NCBI RefSeq assembly: GCF_947259545.1
Contig: NZ_CAMYMK010000007.1
Coordinates: 310,001-374,000, forward strand
DNA from: an uncultured Marinobacter sp.
Lineage (GTDB): Bacteria > Pseudomonadota > Gammaproteobacteria > Pseudomonadales > Oleiphilaceae
DNA length: 64,000 nt
Reading direction: 5' to 3'
The position numbers and the translations under genes are program-made. Within the stretch, counting starts at the first letter, position 1, and each line of letters starts with the position of its first letter. The notes under the pieces were generated by a model. It worked only from the letters and a program-made list of their open reading frames with translations. It had not been told where the DNA came from and made no database searches. This document shows, in pieces, positions 1 through 9,734 of this stretch.

Positions 1-18
1 AATCGATGGGAGTAACGC

Positions 19-1620
19 TCAATTGGTCGTAGGCTTTTGATAGAACAGTGCGGCACTCAACAGCTCCTGAGTGTAGCCCTGTTGCGGTGAATGGAATATG
101 TCCGTCGCATTTCCGTACTCGACCACCTTGCCGTGCTGGAGCACCAGCAGCTTATGGCTCAGTGCCCGAACCACCGAGAGATCGTGACTGATAAAGATAT
201 AGCTTAGCTGATATCGGGCCTGGATATCCCGCAGCAGATTGATAACCTGCTTCTGCACGGTGCGATCGAGGGCCGAGGTGGGTTCATCGAGTATGATGAT
301 TTCCGGTTGCAACACCAACGCCCGAGCGATGGCTATACGTTGTCGTTGACCTCCCGAGAACTCATGGGGATATCGATGTCTGGCGTCGGGGTCGAGGCCA
401 ACATCCAACAGCGCACGGATGACTTTTCGGTCCTGATCCTCCGGGCTGGCCGGGGCGTGGATCTCGAGGCCTTCACGAATGATTTCAGCCACCGACATGC
501 GCGGACTGAGACTGCCAAAAGGATCCTGGAAAACAATCTGCACACGGCTGCGGTAGGGCCGGAACTGCTTCTGGTCCAGGTGTGCCAGCTCCACACCATC
601 AAGGCGAATACTGCCGGTGGCGCCGGTGAGCTTCAGCAAAGCGTGACCGATGGTGGTTTTACCACTGCCGCTCTCGCCAACGATACCCAGGGTTTCCCCC
701 CGTGCAAGCGTGAAGCTGGTCTCGCAGACCGCATGGAAGTAGCTGACGGTGCGACCGAAAAGGCTCTTCTTGGTGGCAAACCGTACATCCAGGTTATCCA
801 CTTGAAGCAGCGGCTGCTCCGATCGATCCAGACTGAGCGGGGAGTCTGGAGGCTCGGCATCAAGAAGGCGTTGGGTATAGGGATGTTCAGGAGCGGTAAA
901 CAGCTGTTCAGCAGGTGCCAGTTCCACGAGTTTGCCTCGCTCCATAACGGCGACGCGGTCCGCATAGCGGTGCACAATGGACAGATCGTGGGTGATCAGC
1001 AGGATCGCCATACCGAATTCCTGTTGCAGGTTCCGCAACAACTCCAGAACCTGGCGTTGCACCGTGACATCCAGCGCCGTCGTGGGCTCGTCGGCAATCA
1101 GCAATTCAGGGTCGTTGGCCAGGGCCATCGCGATCATGACCCGCTGTTTCTGGCCGCCGGACAGCTGATGGGGATAACTGGACAGTCGCGATTCTGGCGA
1201 GGGAATGCCCACCATCTCCAGCAGCTCGATGCAGCGTTTTCGTGCCTGCGGGCCACGCAGCCCCTTGTGCAGGGCCAGCGTTTCGCTGACTTGCTTTTCC
1301 ACCGTATGCAGTGGGTTGAGGGACGTCATGGGCTCCTGGAATATCATGCCAATGCGGTGCCCGCGAATCTGTCGCAGCCGCTTGTCGTCGGCTTTCAGTA
1401 GGTCCTCGCCATGAAAGTGAATCTGGCCCGACGGATAGCGGGCATGCCGCTCATCCAGCAGTCGCAGGATGGAAAGTGCCGACACGGATTTTCCGGAGCC
1501 ACTTTCGCCTACCAGCGCCAGCGTCTCTCCCCGGTTGATGTCGATAGAGAGACCATCGACCACCGGTTCGCTCTGGTCGAAATGGATAGAGAGGTCTGAG
1601 ATTTCCAGCAGTTTGGTCAT
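19..1620 (-). CDS. yejF: Peptide ABC transporter, duplicated ATP-binding protein YejF
   Basis: Cytoplasmic ATPase of a Yej-type oligopeptide importer. The 533-residue protein carries two complete ABC domains in tandem, each with Walker A GESGSGKS or GESGSGKT and a signature (LSGGQKQR in the first, FSGGQRQR in the second) followed by DEPTTALD or DEPTSALD. This matches the fused architecture known for YejF, where one chain supplies both nucleotide-binding domains. The start is taken at the ATG beginning MTKLLEIS, one base downstream of the yejE stop; a seven-residue upstream extension would run into yejE. It is the last gene of yejA-yejB-yejE-yejF, read right to left. In Pseudomonas aeruginosa the equivalent locus beside mltD imports peptides and peptidyl-nucleoside antibiotics (recalled, not checked). 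Product family is secure; substrate is inference. Confidence 0.93.
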   Translation of the reverse strand: MTKLLEISDLSIHFDQSEPVVDGLSIDINRGETLALVGESGSGKSVSALSILRLLDERHARYPSGQIHFHGEDLLKADDKRLRQIRGHRIGMIFQEPMTSLNPLHTVEKQVSETLALHKGLRGPQARKRCIELLEMVGIPSPESRLSSYPHQLSGGQKQRVMIAMALANDPELLIADEPTTALDVTVQRQVLELLRNLQQEFGMAILLITHDLSIVHRYADRVAVMERGKLVELAPAEQLFTAPEHPYTQRLLDAEPPDSPLSLDRSEQPLLQVDNLDVRFATKKSLFGRTVSYFHAVCETSFTLARGETLGIVGESGSGKTTIGHALLKLTGATGSIRLDGVELAHLDQKQFRPYRSRVQIVFQDPFGSLSPRMSVAEIIREGLEIHAPASPEDQDRKVIRALLDVGLDPDARHRYPHEFSGGQRQRIAIARALVLQPEIIILDEPTSALDRTVQKQVINLLRDIQARYQLSYIFISHDLSVVRALSHKLLVLQHGKVVEYGNATDIFHSPQQGYTQELLSAALFYQKPTTN

Positions 1621-1621
1621 A

Positions 1622-2644
1622 TCAGTTCTTTCTCGGATCAAAGGCGTCCCGCACGGCTTCGCCTACGAACACCAGAAGGGTGAGCATCACGGAGAGGGAC
1701 ACGAAGGCGGAGATGCCCAGCCAGGGAGCGTGCAGATTGGCTTTGCCCTGGGCAATCAGTTCGCCGAGCGAGGGTGACCCCGAAGGCAGACCAAAGCCGA
1801 GAAAATCCAGCGACGTAAGCCCGGTAATGGCGCCGGTAAGGATAAACGGCAGGAATGTGAGCGTGGCTACCATGGCGTTGGGCAGGATATGGCGGAACAT
1901 GATCTTGCGATTGCCCAGGCCCAGGGCGCGGGCGGCCCGGACGTACTCGAAGTTGCGTGCCCTCAGAAACTCGGCCCGAACGACATCGACCAGCCCCATC
2001 CAGCTGAACAGCAGCATGATCCCCAGCAGCCACCAGAAATTGGGCTGGACGATGCTGGACAGGATGATCAACAGATACAAAACCGGAAGACCCGACCAGA
2101 TTTCAATGAATCGTTGGCCGAGCAGATCGATCTTGCCACCGTAGAAGCCCTGGATAGCGCCTACAGCGACGCCGACAATGCAACTGGCTATGGTCAGTGT
2201 CAGACCAAAGAGTACTGAAATCCGGAAGCCGTAGATGACCCGGGCGGCGACATCCCGCCCCTGGTCATCGGTGCCCAGCCAGTTCTCCGCGCTGGGGGGC
2301 GCAGGAGAGGGCACATCCAGGTCATAGTTGATGGTGTCATAGCTGAAGCGGATCGGCGGCCAGAGCATCCAGCCATTGGCCTTGATCTCTTCGGCGATGA
2401 AGGAATCCCGGTAATCTGCCTCAGAGGGCAGGAAGCCACCAAAGGTTTCCTCGGGAACGGACTCCACCACGGGAAAATAAAGATCGCCTTCATAGGACAC
2501 CATCAGCGGGGAGTCGTTTGCGATCAGTTCCGCGACCAGGGACAGTCCGAACAACGCCAGGAATAGCCACAGGGACCAGAATCCACGACGATTGTTGCGG
2601 AAGTTTCTTAATCTTCGCTTCTGGATAGGGGAGAGTGACGCCAT
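1622..2644 (-). CDS. yejE: Peptide ABC transporter permease YejE
   Basis: Inner-membrane permease of the Yej importer, 340 residues, within the family's usual size. An N-terminal transmembrane helix (about residues 20-42) is followed by a long periplasmic stretch rich in acidic and proline residues, then the five-helix BPD_transp_1 core. The cytoplasmic EAA loop that docks the ATPase is visible as ARALGLGNRKIMFRHILPN. The protein ends one base before the yejF start and begins three bases after the yejB stop, so the three genes are almost certainly cotranscribed and translationally coupled. Confidence 0.93.
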   Translation of the reverse strand: MASLSPIQKRRLRNFRNNRRGFWSLWLFLALFGLSLVAELIANDSPLMVSYEGDLYFPVVESVPEETFGGFLPSEADYRDSFIAEEIKANGWMLWPPIRFSYDTINYDLDVPSPAPPSAENWLGTDDQGRDVAARVIYGFRISVLFGLTLTIASCIVGVAVGAIQGFYGGKIDLLGQRFIEIWSGLPVLYLLIILSSIVQPNFWWLLGIMLLFSWMGLVDVVRAEFLRARNFEYVRAARALGLGNRKIMFRHILPNAMVATLTFLPFILTGAITGLTSLDFLGFGLPSGSPSLGELIAQGKANLHAPWLGISAFVSLSVMLTLLVFVGEAVRDAFDPRKN

Positions 2645-2647
2645 GAT

Positions 2648-3733
2648 TCAGGCTCCCTCCCGGCTTTCGAAGTCGATGCGCGGGTCCACCAGGACGTAGG
2701 TGATGTCGCTGATCAGCTTCAGTACCAGCCCCATCAGTGTAAAGATATAGAGTGTGCCGAAAATCACCGGATAGTCCCGGTTCAGAGCGGCTTCAAAACC
2801 GAGCAGGCCGAGACCGTCCAGTGAGAAGATCACCTCAATCAGCAGGGAGCCGGTGAAGAACAGCGACACCAACACTCCCGGCATGCTGGCAATTACAATC
2901 AGCATGGCGTTGCGGAATACATGGCCATAGAGTACCCGTTTCTCTTCGAGGCCCTTGGCCCTGGCGGTGACGACGTACTGTTTGCTGATCTCGTCCAGGA
3001 AGGAGTTCTTGGTCAGTAACGTTAAAGTTGCAAAGCCGCCAATCACGTTAGCGGTTACAGGCAACGCCAGGTGCCAGAAATAATCCCCGATTTTCTGGTA
3101 CCAGTTGAGTTCATCAAAGTTGGATGAGGTAAGGCCGCGAAGGGGAAACCAGTCGAAGTAGCTGCCACCGGCAAAGAGCACGATCAGCAGGATGGCGAAG
3201 AGGAATCCGGGGATGGCGTAGCCGACGACAATGGCGGAACTGCTCCAGACATCAAATCGTGAACCGTCGGTAACCGCCTTGCGAATCCCCAGCGGGATCG
3301 AAATCAGGTAAATGATCAGCGTGGACCAGAGGCCGAGGGATATCGAAACCGGCATCTTGTCGATGATCAGTTCCAGGACTGTCCGTTCCCGGAAAAAGGA
3401 TTCACCAAAGTTGAAGGTTGCGTAATCCCCAAGCATCTTGAAGAAACGCTCATGGGCCGGCTTGTCAAAGCCGTACATGACCTCGATTTCCTTGAGCAGA
3501 TCTTCGGGGATGCCTCGCGAGCCGCGGCTGTCTCCGCTGGAAGAGGCCACCTCGCCGCCACTGCCCCCGCCGCTGGCGCGGGCCAGGGCGCCGCCGCCAT
3601 GGCCCTCCATTTCAGCTATGAGCTGCTCAACAGGGCCGCCGGGAGCGGCCTGTACGATAACGAAGTTGAGCAGCATGATTCCGATCAGGGTCGGAATAAT
3701 CAGCGCCAGCCGTCTTAGTATGTATGCGCCCAT
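2648..3733 (-). CDS. yejB: Peptide ABC transporter permease YejB
   Basis: Second membrane subunit of the Yej importer, 361 residues. It has the DppB-like layout: helix near residues 8-30, a periplasmic region, then five helices with an EAA loop around [18 protein letters not shown]. Residues about 44-73 form a low-complexity glycine/serine stretch between the first helix and the conserved periplasmic part; I recall a similar linker in other YejB proteins, so it is probably a family trait and not an insertion. The yejA stop lies 35 bases upstream. Expected to pair with YejE to form the pore. Confidence 0.92.
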   Translation of the reverse strand: MGAYILRRLALIIPTLIGIMLLNFVIVQAAPGGPVEQLIAEMEGHGGGALARASGGGSGGEVASSSGDSRGSRGIPEDLLKEIEVMYGFDKPAHERFFKMLGDYATFNFGESFFRERTVLELIIDKMPVSISLGLWSTLIIYLISIPLGIRKAVTDGSRFDVWSSSAIVVGYAIPGFLFAILLIVLFAGGSYFDWFPLRGLTSSNFDELNWYQKIGDYFWHLALPVTANVIGGFATLTLLTKNSFLDEISKQYVVTARAKGLEEKRVLYGHVFRNAMLIVIASMPGVLVSLFFTGSLLIEVIFSLDGLGLLGFEAALNRDYPVIFGTLYIFTLMGLVLKLISDITYVLVDPRIDFESREGA

Positions 3734-3768
3734 CTAGCGGAGTCCCTTCACCGTTGCGTCGATCACAA

Positions 3769-5601
3769 TCATTGGCCGGGGTTGAACCACCAGTTGTCGA
3801 TATCAATGCCATTCTTGGGTGTTGTTTCAGGGCGTTCGAGGTAGTTCCAGTAGGCAATGCGGTCGCGGGGCAGATACCACTGGGGAATCACGTAGTGGCC
3901 ATGCAGTAGTACGCGATCCAGCGCCCGTACCCGGTGAACCAGTTCCTCCCGATCGGGAGCCTGGATGACCTTATCGACCAGTTCGTCCACGACCGGGTCA
4001 TTTACGCCCATGTAGTTCCTTGAGCCCTGCACATCGACATTCGAGGAGTGCCAGTATTCCCGCTGTTCGTTGCCTGGCGAATCGGACTGCGGCAATACCT
4101 GGGTAATGACGTCGTAATCAAACTGACGTACCCGCTGGATGTATTGGTTGGTATCGACCAGACGAACGGACACATCGATGCCCAGTCTCGCAAGGTTGTC
4201 TTTCAGGGGAAGTACGATGCGTTCAAAGTTTTTCTGGTGCAGTAACACCTCAAACGACAGTGGCTGGCCGTTGTCGGGGTTCACCATTTTGCCGTCACGA
4301 ACCTCGTAACCTGCCGCTTTAAGCAGTTGCATTGCCTTGCGTAAATTCTTCCGGAGGCCGTTCTTCCCATCGGTAACCGGGGGCTCGTAGATTTCCTTGA
4401 AGACATCCTCGGGAAGTTGGTCACGGTATTGCTTGAGAATCTCGAGTTCCCGACCCTCGGGCAGGCCACTCGAAGCCAGCTCACTGTTTTCGAAGAAACT
4501 CTTTGTGCGGGTGTACTGACCGTAGAACAGGTTCTTGTTGGCCCACTCGAAATCAAAGGCGTAGGACAGAGCCTCCCGTACCTTTCGGTCCGAAAATTTG
4601 GCTTCGCGGGTGTTCAGAACAAACGCCTGCATGCCGGCCGGGCGCTGATGCTCAATGGCCTCCGTGATAATGGTATTGTTCTCGAATTTTTCACCGGTGT
4701 AGGCCGTTGCCCAATTCTTGGCAGATGCTTCTATGCGGAAATCAAAGTTGCCGGCCTTGAACGCTTCCAGGGCAACGGTGTCATCGGAATAGTAGTCGAA
4801 GCGAATATTGTCGAAATTAAACCGTCCCTTCCGGGTCCCCAGGTCCTCGGCCCAGTAGTCGTCCACCCGTTCAAACGTAATGGAGCGTCCCGCCTCAAAT
4901 GGGCCAATTTTGTATGGACCACTGCCCACCGGCGGTTTGAGGCCATTGTCGTCAAACTCACGACCGTCCCAGTAATGGGCCGGCATGATCGGCATTTGCC
5001 CCAGAATCAGCGGCAGTTCGCGGTTGTTGGTGTCACCGAAGTCGAACCGGATTCGGTGGTCATCCTCCACGGTTACTTTGCTCACGTCGGCATAGTAATT
5101 CCGGTAGAACGGATGGCCCTCAGTCGTAAGGGTGTCAAATGAGAACTTGACGTCTTCAGCGGTAATGGGCTTCCCGTCATGAAAGCGTGCTTCCTCACGG
5201 AGATTGAAGATGACATAGCGCCGGTCCTCGGGGGTCTCCAGGGACTCGGCAATCAATCCATAGGCGCTGAAGGGTTCATCAGCTGACGACTCAAGGAGGG
5301 TGTCATACAGGTAATTGCTCAGACCCGCCGCAGCAACGCCACGGACGACAAACGGGTTAAAGGAGTCATAGCCATTGGCCACAACAGCCATGCGCAATGT
5401 GCCACCTTTGGGAGCGTCGGGATTGACGTAGTCAAAGTGGCTGAAACCCTCGGGATATTTGGGAGCATCGTGCATGGCAATAGCGTGGCGGGAGGCGACC
5501 GCGGAATCCGCTGCCAGGGCAGGAAGCGGGGCGGTAATAAATCCCACCAGGGCCAGCGTACAAAACGACGTAAGGGTTGAGGCTGTCCGTTTTATTGTCA
5601 T
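3769..5601 (-). CDS. yejA: Periplasmic peptide-binding protein YejA
   Basis: Solute-binding protein (SBP_bac_5 family) that delivers peptides to YejBEF. The chosen ATG gives MTIKRTAS, a hydrophobic core and an ALA-type signal peptidase I site near residue 30; a longer TTG reading adds twelve residues that would spoil the signal peptide. The mature part holds the typical DppA/OppA-like fold signatures, for example FNLREEARFHDGKPITAEDV and GSGPYKIG. The length, about 610 residues, fits YejA. It lies 78 bases downstream of mltD on the same strand, so read-through from mltD is possible; no hairpin terminator is visible in that gap. A single binding protein is present here, whereas some related loci carry two. 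Confidence 0.92.
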   Translation of the reverse strand: MTIKRTASTLTSFCTLALVGFITAPLPALAADSAVASRHAIAMHDAPKYPEGFSHFDYVNPDAPKGGTLRMAVVANGYDSFNPFVVRGVAAAGLSNYLYDTLLESSADEPFSAYGLIAESLETPEDRRYVIFNLREEARFHDGKPITAEDVKFSFDTLTTEGHPFYRNYYADVSKVTVEDDHRIRFDFGDTNNRELPLILGQMPIMPAHYWDGREFDDNGLKPPVGSGPYKIGPFEAGRSITFERVDDYWAEDLGTRKGRFNFDNIRFDYYSDDTVALEAFKAGNFDFRIEASAKNWATAYTGEKFENNTIITEAIEHQRPAGMQAFVLNTREAKFSDRKVREALSYAFDFEWANKNLFYGQYTRTKSFFENSELASSGLPEGRELEILKQYRDQLPEDVFKEIYEPPVTDGKNGLRKNLRKAMQLLKAAGYEVRDGKMVNPDNGQPLSFEVLLHQKNFERIVLPLKDNLARLGIDVSVRLVDTNQYIQRVRQFDYDVITQVLPQSDSPGNEQREYWHSSNVDVQGSRNYMGVNDPVVDELVDKVIQAPDREELVHRVRALDRVLLHGHYVIPQWYLPRDRIAYWNYLERPETTPKNGIDIDNWWFNPGQ

Positions 5602-5679
5602 AGATCTCGCACGTTTTGGTGAATCGTCCAGGAGCAATGATTGTTCTTATTCCCCGGAATTCCTGCCGTTCGCGAGGAC

Positions 5680-7425
5680 TCAGGGGCTGTTCCTGATATC
5701 TACGTAGAGTACCAGACTTTGGCCCGGCTGCAGATAACGGGCAGAGTTAAGGTCATTCCAGCTTGCGATGTCGCGCACATTCACCGAGAAACGGCTGGCA
5801 ATCGCAGACAGGGAATCGCCCTTGCGCACCCGATAGCCGACTTTGCGGACCATGGCCGGGCCCCGGTTATTGCTTGCGACAGTTTTGGGCTGACTGACCT
5901 GTGACCAGATGACAATCTTCTTGCCGGGGATCAGGGGATCGCCCGGCGCCATATTGTTCCAGGCAGCTACCTCGCGAACCGTGACCCGATGTTCGCGGGC
6001 AATATCCCAAAAGGTATCGCCACGCCGGATAGTGTAGCTAACCCGGTTGCCGCTGCGATTGCGTGACTGTTTTTTCTCAAGACGCTGGCTCGCACTGAGG
6101 GCGTACTCGTCGGAACTTTTGCTCGCCGAGGGAATCATCAGACGTTGCCCGACGCGGATCATGTCACTGTTGAGATTGTTGACCCGGCGAATGACCGAGG
6201 TTGTGGTGGCGAATTTTCGCGCAATGGTGCTGAGGTTGTCTCCGGAAACCACCTCGTAGTTACGCCAGGAGACACGATCTTTTGCGGGGATCTTGCTCAG
6301 TGCGGTCTTGAAAGTGCTGGCGTTCTCTTTGGGGACCAACAGGCGGTGAGGGCCGTCGGGTGCGGTCGCCCAGCGGTTGAACGAGGGGTTGAGCAGGTAG
6401 ATTTCCTCGACATCAACTCCTGCGAGCTCCGCAGCCTGGGCCAGGTCCATCTGGGAACCGGTTTCCACCACTTCGAAGTAGGGTTCGTCGTTCAGGGCCG
6501 GCAGCTCAATGCCATAATCTTCCGGCTTATCAAAAATTTTGGCCAGCGCGATCAGCTTGGGCACATAGTGTGTGGTTTCCCGGGGAAGCCTGAGGGACCA
6601 GTAGTCCGTTGCCTTGTTGGCATTACGATTACGGCGCATGGCCTTGGAAACTGTGCCGCCCCCGCTGTTGTACGCAGCAAGGGCCAGGGTGTAATCGCCG
6701 TCAAAGCGTTTGGCCAGTCTGTCCAGGTAAGTCAGGGCCGCATCGGTCGCTTCAATGATGTCCCTGCGGTCGTCGTGCCACCAGCTCTGGGTCAGCCCGA
6801 AGTACTTACCGGTGCTGGGAATAAATTGCCAGAGTCCTGAAGCCCGACCGTGGGAATAGGCGAAGGGGTCAAATGCGCTTTCGACAACCGGCAGCAATGC
6901 CAGCTCGGTCGGCAACCCACGTTTTTCGGTTTCCGAGATGATGTAGTGGAGATACCGGCTGCCGCGCTTGACGACCCGATCAATGTATTTCGGATGTTTT
7001 CGATACCAGTCCAGCTGGGTTTTGACTCTTGGGTCGGTAATGTCATGGTCGAGTTCAAAACCGGCCCGAAGCCGATGCCACAGGTCGACGGTCCTGGCAG
7101 CGTCGTTGTCGACCTGATTCGATGGGGAATCAAGCTTTGCCCTGGCTTCCTCCGCCGCTGCTTTCAACCCTGGGGAGATGGCTTCGTCAAGTTCGGTGCG
7201 GGAAGCGCCCTCACTGTTCCCGGATTCCATGGCTTCCTTGAGTCCCTGGTCACCGGCAGCGACGGTCATCTCTTCCGAATCCAGGGGGCTACCTTCGGCA
7301 TCCGCGCCGTCGCTTCCAATATAGCTGGTGGGCTTGATCCAGTCCGGGGTATTGTTTTCAAGGCTGGCACAGCCGCCCATCATGGCGCTGGCGAAGACAA
7401 CTGCAGATATTCGTCTGACCGACAT
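5680..7425 (-). CDS. mltD: Membrane-bound lytic murein transglycosylase D, three LysM repeats
   Basis: Outer-membrane lipoprotein that cleaves peptidoglycan glycan strands to 1,6-anhydro ends. The signal sequence ends in MGGC, giving a lipidated Cys19. After an acidic linker, the family-1 SLT domain covers about residues 165-290, with catalytic Glu182 in VESAF, the GLWQF block and AAYNSGGG. Three LysM peptidoglycan-binding modules follow at about 390-432, 464-507 and 531-575. The length of 581 is larger than the two-LysM E. coli protein. The order mltD-gloB-yafS-rnhA-dnaQ is the same as in E. coli and pseudomonads, which supports the call. An 8-bp-arm inverted repeat lies just upstream of the start. 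Confidence 0.95.
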   Translation of the reverse strand: MSVRRISAVVFASAMMGGCASLENNTPDWIKPTSYIGSDGADAEGSPLDSEEMTVAAGDQGLKEAMESGNSEGASRTELDEAISPGLKAAAEEARAKLDSPSNQVDNDAARTVDLWHRLRAGFELDHDITDPRVKTQLDWYRKHPKYIDRVVKRGSRYLHYIISETEKRGLPTELALLPVVESAFDPFAYSHGRASGLWQFIPSTGKYFGLTQSWWHDDRRDIIEATDAALTYLDRLAKRFDGDYTLALAAYNSGGGTVSKAMRRNRNANKATDYWSLRLPRETTHYVPKLIALAKIFDKPEDYGIELPALNDEPYFEVVETGSQMDLAQAAELAGVDVEEIYLLNPSFNRWATAPDGPHRLLVPKENASTFKTALSKIPAKDRVSWRNYEVVSGDNLSTIARKFATTTSVIRRVNNLNSDMIRVGQRLMIPSASKSSDEYALSASQRLEKKQSRNRSGNRVSYTIRRGDTFWDIAREHRVTVREVAAWNNMAPGDPLIPGKKIVIWSQVSQPKTVASNNRGPAMVRKVGYRVRKGDSLSAIASRFSVNVRDIASWNDLNSARYLQPGQSLVLYVDIRNSP

Positions 7426-7448
7426 AGTAATGCTTCCGGCTGGCTGGG

Positions 7449-7479
7449 TATGCCGGCTTATGTATAAATAACCGGCATA
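7449..7479. promoter_or_regulatory. Inverted repeat in the mltD upstream region
   Basis: Arms TATGCCGG (7449-7456) and CCGGCATA (7472-7479) are perfect over 8 bp with a 15-base AT-rich spacer, about 25-55 bases upstream of the mltD start. It could be an operator or a hairpin in the mltD leader. TATA-like hexamers lie in and beside it. The function is not known. Confidence 0.4.
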
Positions 7480-7580
7480 TATAAGGTGTTATGGCAATAA
7501 TTTTGAAAAGATTCTATGGGTGCGCCCCAAGGGGGTCAAGAAACCTCTGGTTACGTCATTGAGAGGAATTGTTAACCGCC

Positions 7581-8375
7581 TTAAAAGTTGTCCTTGCCAT
7601 GCCGCACGGCGGCAAATACCTCGTCGTGGCTGTTTGCTGACAGGCCCTTGTCGGCGCAATAATCCCGGGCGGCGGCGATGACAGCGGCGTCATCCCACCT
7701 CAGGAAAGGGTTCAGGCGTTTCTCATCTCCGAGAACGGAAGGGACGGTTGCCTTGCCTTCATCCCGTAGCAACCGGCATTTGTCCTCAAACTGTCGGAGG
7801 TTATCGTCATCCGGAAGCCAGTGTCTGGCAAACTTGAGATTGGCGAGCGTGTACTCATGGGCACAATAAACTTTCGCGTCATCGGGAAGGTTGCGCAGGG
7901 TGTCGAGGGACTGTCGCATCTGGGCCGGTGTACCCTCAAACAGTCGGCCACACCCACATACAAACAGGGTGTCGCCACAAAACAGGACCGGATGACCATC
8001 GACTCTTGTTTCAGAAAAATAAGCGATATGGTCCAGTGTATGGCCGGGAACACCGAGAACCTGGAATGTGAGAGTATTCCAGGCTACTTCATCGCCGGGG
8101 TGCACGGGATTGGTGATTCCCCCGAACGGGGATTCAGCAGGCCCGGTGATTGTGCACCCGGGCACGTCTGAAGTCAGAGCATTGACGCCGCCAACGTGGT
8201 CGGGATGATGGTGGGTGACCAGTATGGTGTCCAGCGTCAGGTTGTTCTGCCTGAGATGCTTCCTGACGGGCTCAGCCTGTCCGGGATCAACGACGAGAGC
8301 CTTGCCGGAATCGGTGTCCGCCAGGCACCAGATGTAGTTGTCATTGAACGCAGGAATCGCAGTGATGGTCAGCAT
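7581..8375 (-). CDS. gloB: Hydroxyacylglutathione hydrolase (glyoxalase II)
   Basis: Hydrolyses S-lactoylglutathione to D-lactate and glutathione, the second step of methylglyoxal detoxification in the cytoplasm. The metallo-beta-lactamase metal site is explicit: [10 protein letters not shown] at residues 54-63, [27 protein letters not shown], and the substrate-binding C-terminal region with [14 protein letters not shown]. The 264-residue length is typical. It diverges from the methyltransferase-rnhA-dnaQ operon, sharing a 96-base intergenic region, and is followed by 155 bases before mltD on the same strand. Confidence 0.96.
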   Translation of the reverse strand: MLTITAIPAFNDNYIWCLADTDSGKALVVDPGQAEPVRKHLRQNNLTLDTILVTHHHPDHVGGVNALTSDVPGCTITGPAESPFGGITNPVHPGDEVAWNTLTFQVLGVPGHTLDHIAYFSETRVDGHPVLFCGDTLFVCGCGRLFEGTPAQMRQSLDTLRNLPDDAKVYCAHEYTLANLKFARHWLPDDDNLRQFEDKCRLLRDEGKATVPSVLGDEKRLNPFLRWDDAAVIAAARDYCADKGLSANSHDEVFAAVRHGKDNF

Positions 8376-8427
8376 AGTGCCCTACATGTGCCAGGTGGAT
8401 GTCCCTGTTATGATAATGCATTACGCA

Positions 8428-8446
8428 GACCGTCCCAAGGACGGTC
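8428..8446 (+). promoter_or_regulatory. Leader hairpin upstream of yafS-rnhA-dnaQ
   Basis: A perfect 8-bp stem, GACCGTCC (8428-8435) with GGACGGTC (8439-8446) and a CAA loop, sits 25 bases before the methyltransferase ATG and just downstream of the -10-like sequence GATAAT (8412-8417). No T run follows it, so it is not a classical terminator. It is most likely an mRNA leader stem or a protein-binding palindrome. Confidence 0.4.
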
Positions 8447-8471
8447 AATGTTCGGCCGGGGGCAGACCGTA

Positions 8472-9284
8472 ATGGCATCGAGCGAATCCGTTGATTTTAC
8501 TTTGCGACATGACAGCTTTGAGCGCTGGTACCAGACGCCTCTTGGTCGTGCGTTGCTGGCAGACCAGCGTGCTTGTGTTGACCGTCATCTTGGAAATCTG
8601 ACGGGGGCCAGGCAACTGCAAGTGGGGGTCAGTCATCGCGTACCGCTGGCCAGTAGCACCGACTTTTCCCAGAAGATAGTGACGACACCCAACTGGGGAC
8701 CGGCTATTCCCGATGGTGTGGCGGTGTGTGATGCTGATGAGTTGCCATTCCCCGGCGATTCCATGGATCTGGTGATTCTTCATCACACCGCAGATTTTTC
8801 CCCTCATCCTCATCAGGTGTTACGTGAGGCGTCACGGGTTCTGCGGGGAGAGGGCACTATTCTGTTGATCGGGTTCAACCCCGTTAGCCTCTGGGGCTTG
8901 CGCCGGCTGCTGTCGCGGTCAGGGGCGGGGCCGTGGGGCGGCCGTTTCCTGATGAAAAGCCGCATGGAAGACTGGCTCAGGTTGCTGGATTTTTCGGTCG
9001 AGTGTTCCCGGTCGTGTTTTTATCGTTTGCCTTTGCAGAAGCCTGTCCCTGTGCAGCGCCGGAATATTTTTGAGCGGGTTTTGGGCAACGGGATCCTGCC
9101 GGTGGGCGCCTATTACTGTATCGTCGCCAGGAAGCGGGTGTGTTCACGTATTCCCCGTCGCCCCGTGTGGAACAAGCAAAAAGTCATTACACTTCCGGGT
9201 TCCGGGCCCGTTGGTGCGTCCCGGGGGTGCGCTAGTCGCTCCAATATCAAATCAAGACAATCAGGGAGTTGTAATGGCCGGTAA
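8472..9284 (+). CDS. SAM-dependent methyltransferase, YafS-like
   Basis: Class I methyltransferase (Methyltransf_11) of 270 residues; the substrate is unknown. After the SAM-fold N-terminal part, the acidic motif [20 protein letters not shown] and the following [20 protein letters not shown] are characteristic. The ATG at 8472 (MASSESVDF) is preferred to a much longer in-frame extension that would overlap gloB on the other strand. It occupies the place of yafS between gloB and rnhA in E. coli, and of the equivalent pseudomonad gene. The last 11 bases overlap the start of rnhA, which implies coupled translation. The C-terminal tail past residue 215 is basic and weakly conserved in appearance. 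Confidence 0.85.
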   Translation: MASSESVDFTLRHDSFERWYQTPLGRALLADQRACVDRHLGNLTGARQLQVGVSHRVPLASSTDFSQKIVTTPNWGPAIPDGVAVCDADELPFPGDSMDLVILHHTADFSPHPHQVLREASRVLRGEGTILLIGFNPVSLWGLRRLLSRSGAGPWGGRFLMKSRMEDWLRLLDFSVECSRSCFYRLPLQKPVPVQRRNIFERVLGNGILPVGAYYCIVARKRVCSRIPRRPVWNKQKVITLPGSGPVGASRGCASRSNIKSRQSGSCNGR

Positions 9285-9717
9285 GGTAGTTCTGTATACC
9301 GATGGCGCCTGCAAGGGTAATCCGGGGCCGGGAGGATGGGGAGTGGTCCTCCGGTATGGAGATGCCAGAAAAACTCTTCATGGCGGTGAACAACAAACCA
9401 CCAATAATCGGATGGAATTGATGGCGGCAATCCGGGGGCTGGAGACGCTCAAGCGCCCGTGCGAGGTGGAGCTATACACTGATTCACAGTACGTGCGAAA
9501 GGGCATTACAGAATGGATGACCGGGTGGAAGCGTAACGGCTGGAAAACGGCTGCAAAGAAACCGGTTAAGAATGAGGACCTGTGGCGGGAGCTGGACGAT
9601 CAGGTTGCCCGCCACACGGTGAATTGGCATTGGGTCAAAGGACACTCCGGAATTCCGGATAACGAGTTGGCGGATGAGCTGGCGAACCGGGGTGTAGAGG
9701 AATTGGCTAATACGTAG
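9274..9717 (+). CDS. rnhA: Ribonuclease HI
   Basis: Degrades the RNA strand of RNA-DNA hybrids, removing R-loops and primers. The 147-residue protein shows all catalytic elements: [16 protein letters not shown] with the first Asp, [10 protein letters not shown] with the Glu, [12 protein letters not shown] with the second Asp, and the C-terminal [18 protein letters not shown] with His and final Asp. The start ATG at 9274 overlaps the end of the methyltransferase gene and follows a GGGAG ribosome site. dnaQ starts 17 bases downstream, the conserved rnhA-dnaQ pairing although here in the same direction. Confidence 0.97.
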   Translation: MAGKVVLYTDGACKGNPGPGGWGVVLRYGDARKTLHGGEQQTTNNRMELMAAIRGLETLKRPCEVELYTDSQYVRKGITEWMTGWKRNGWKTAAKKPVKNEDLWRELDDQVARHTVNWHWVKGHSGIPDNELADELANRGVEELANT

Positions 9718-9734
9718 TCTGAGACAGGGCGAGC

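Noticed and set aside
307..1401. 364-codon plus-strand frame across yejF
   Set aside because: Antisense of two ABC domains with complete motifs; no upstream ribosome site.
3540..3605. Glycine/serine-rich stretch in YejB as an insertion
   Set aside because: The linker between first helix and core is low-complexity in other YejB proteins as I recall, so it is not treated as an anomaly.
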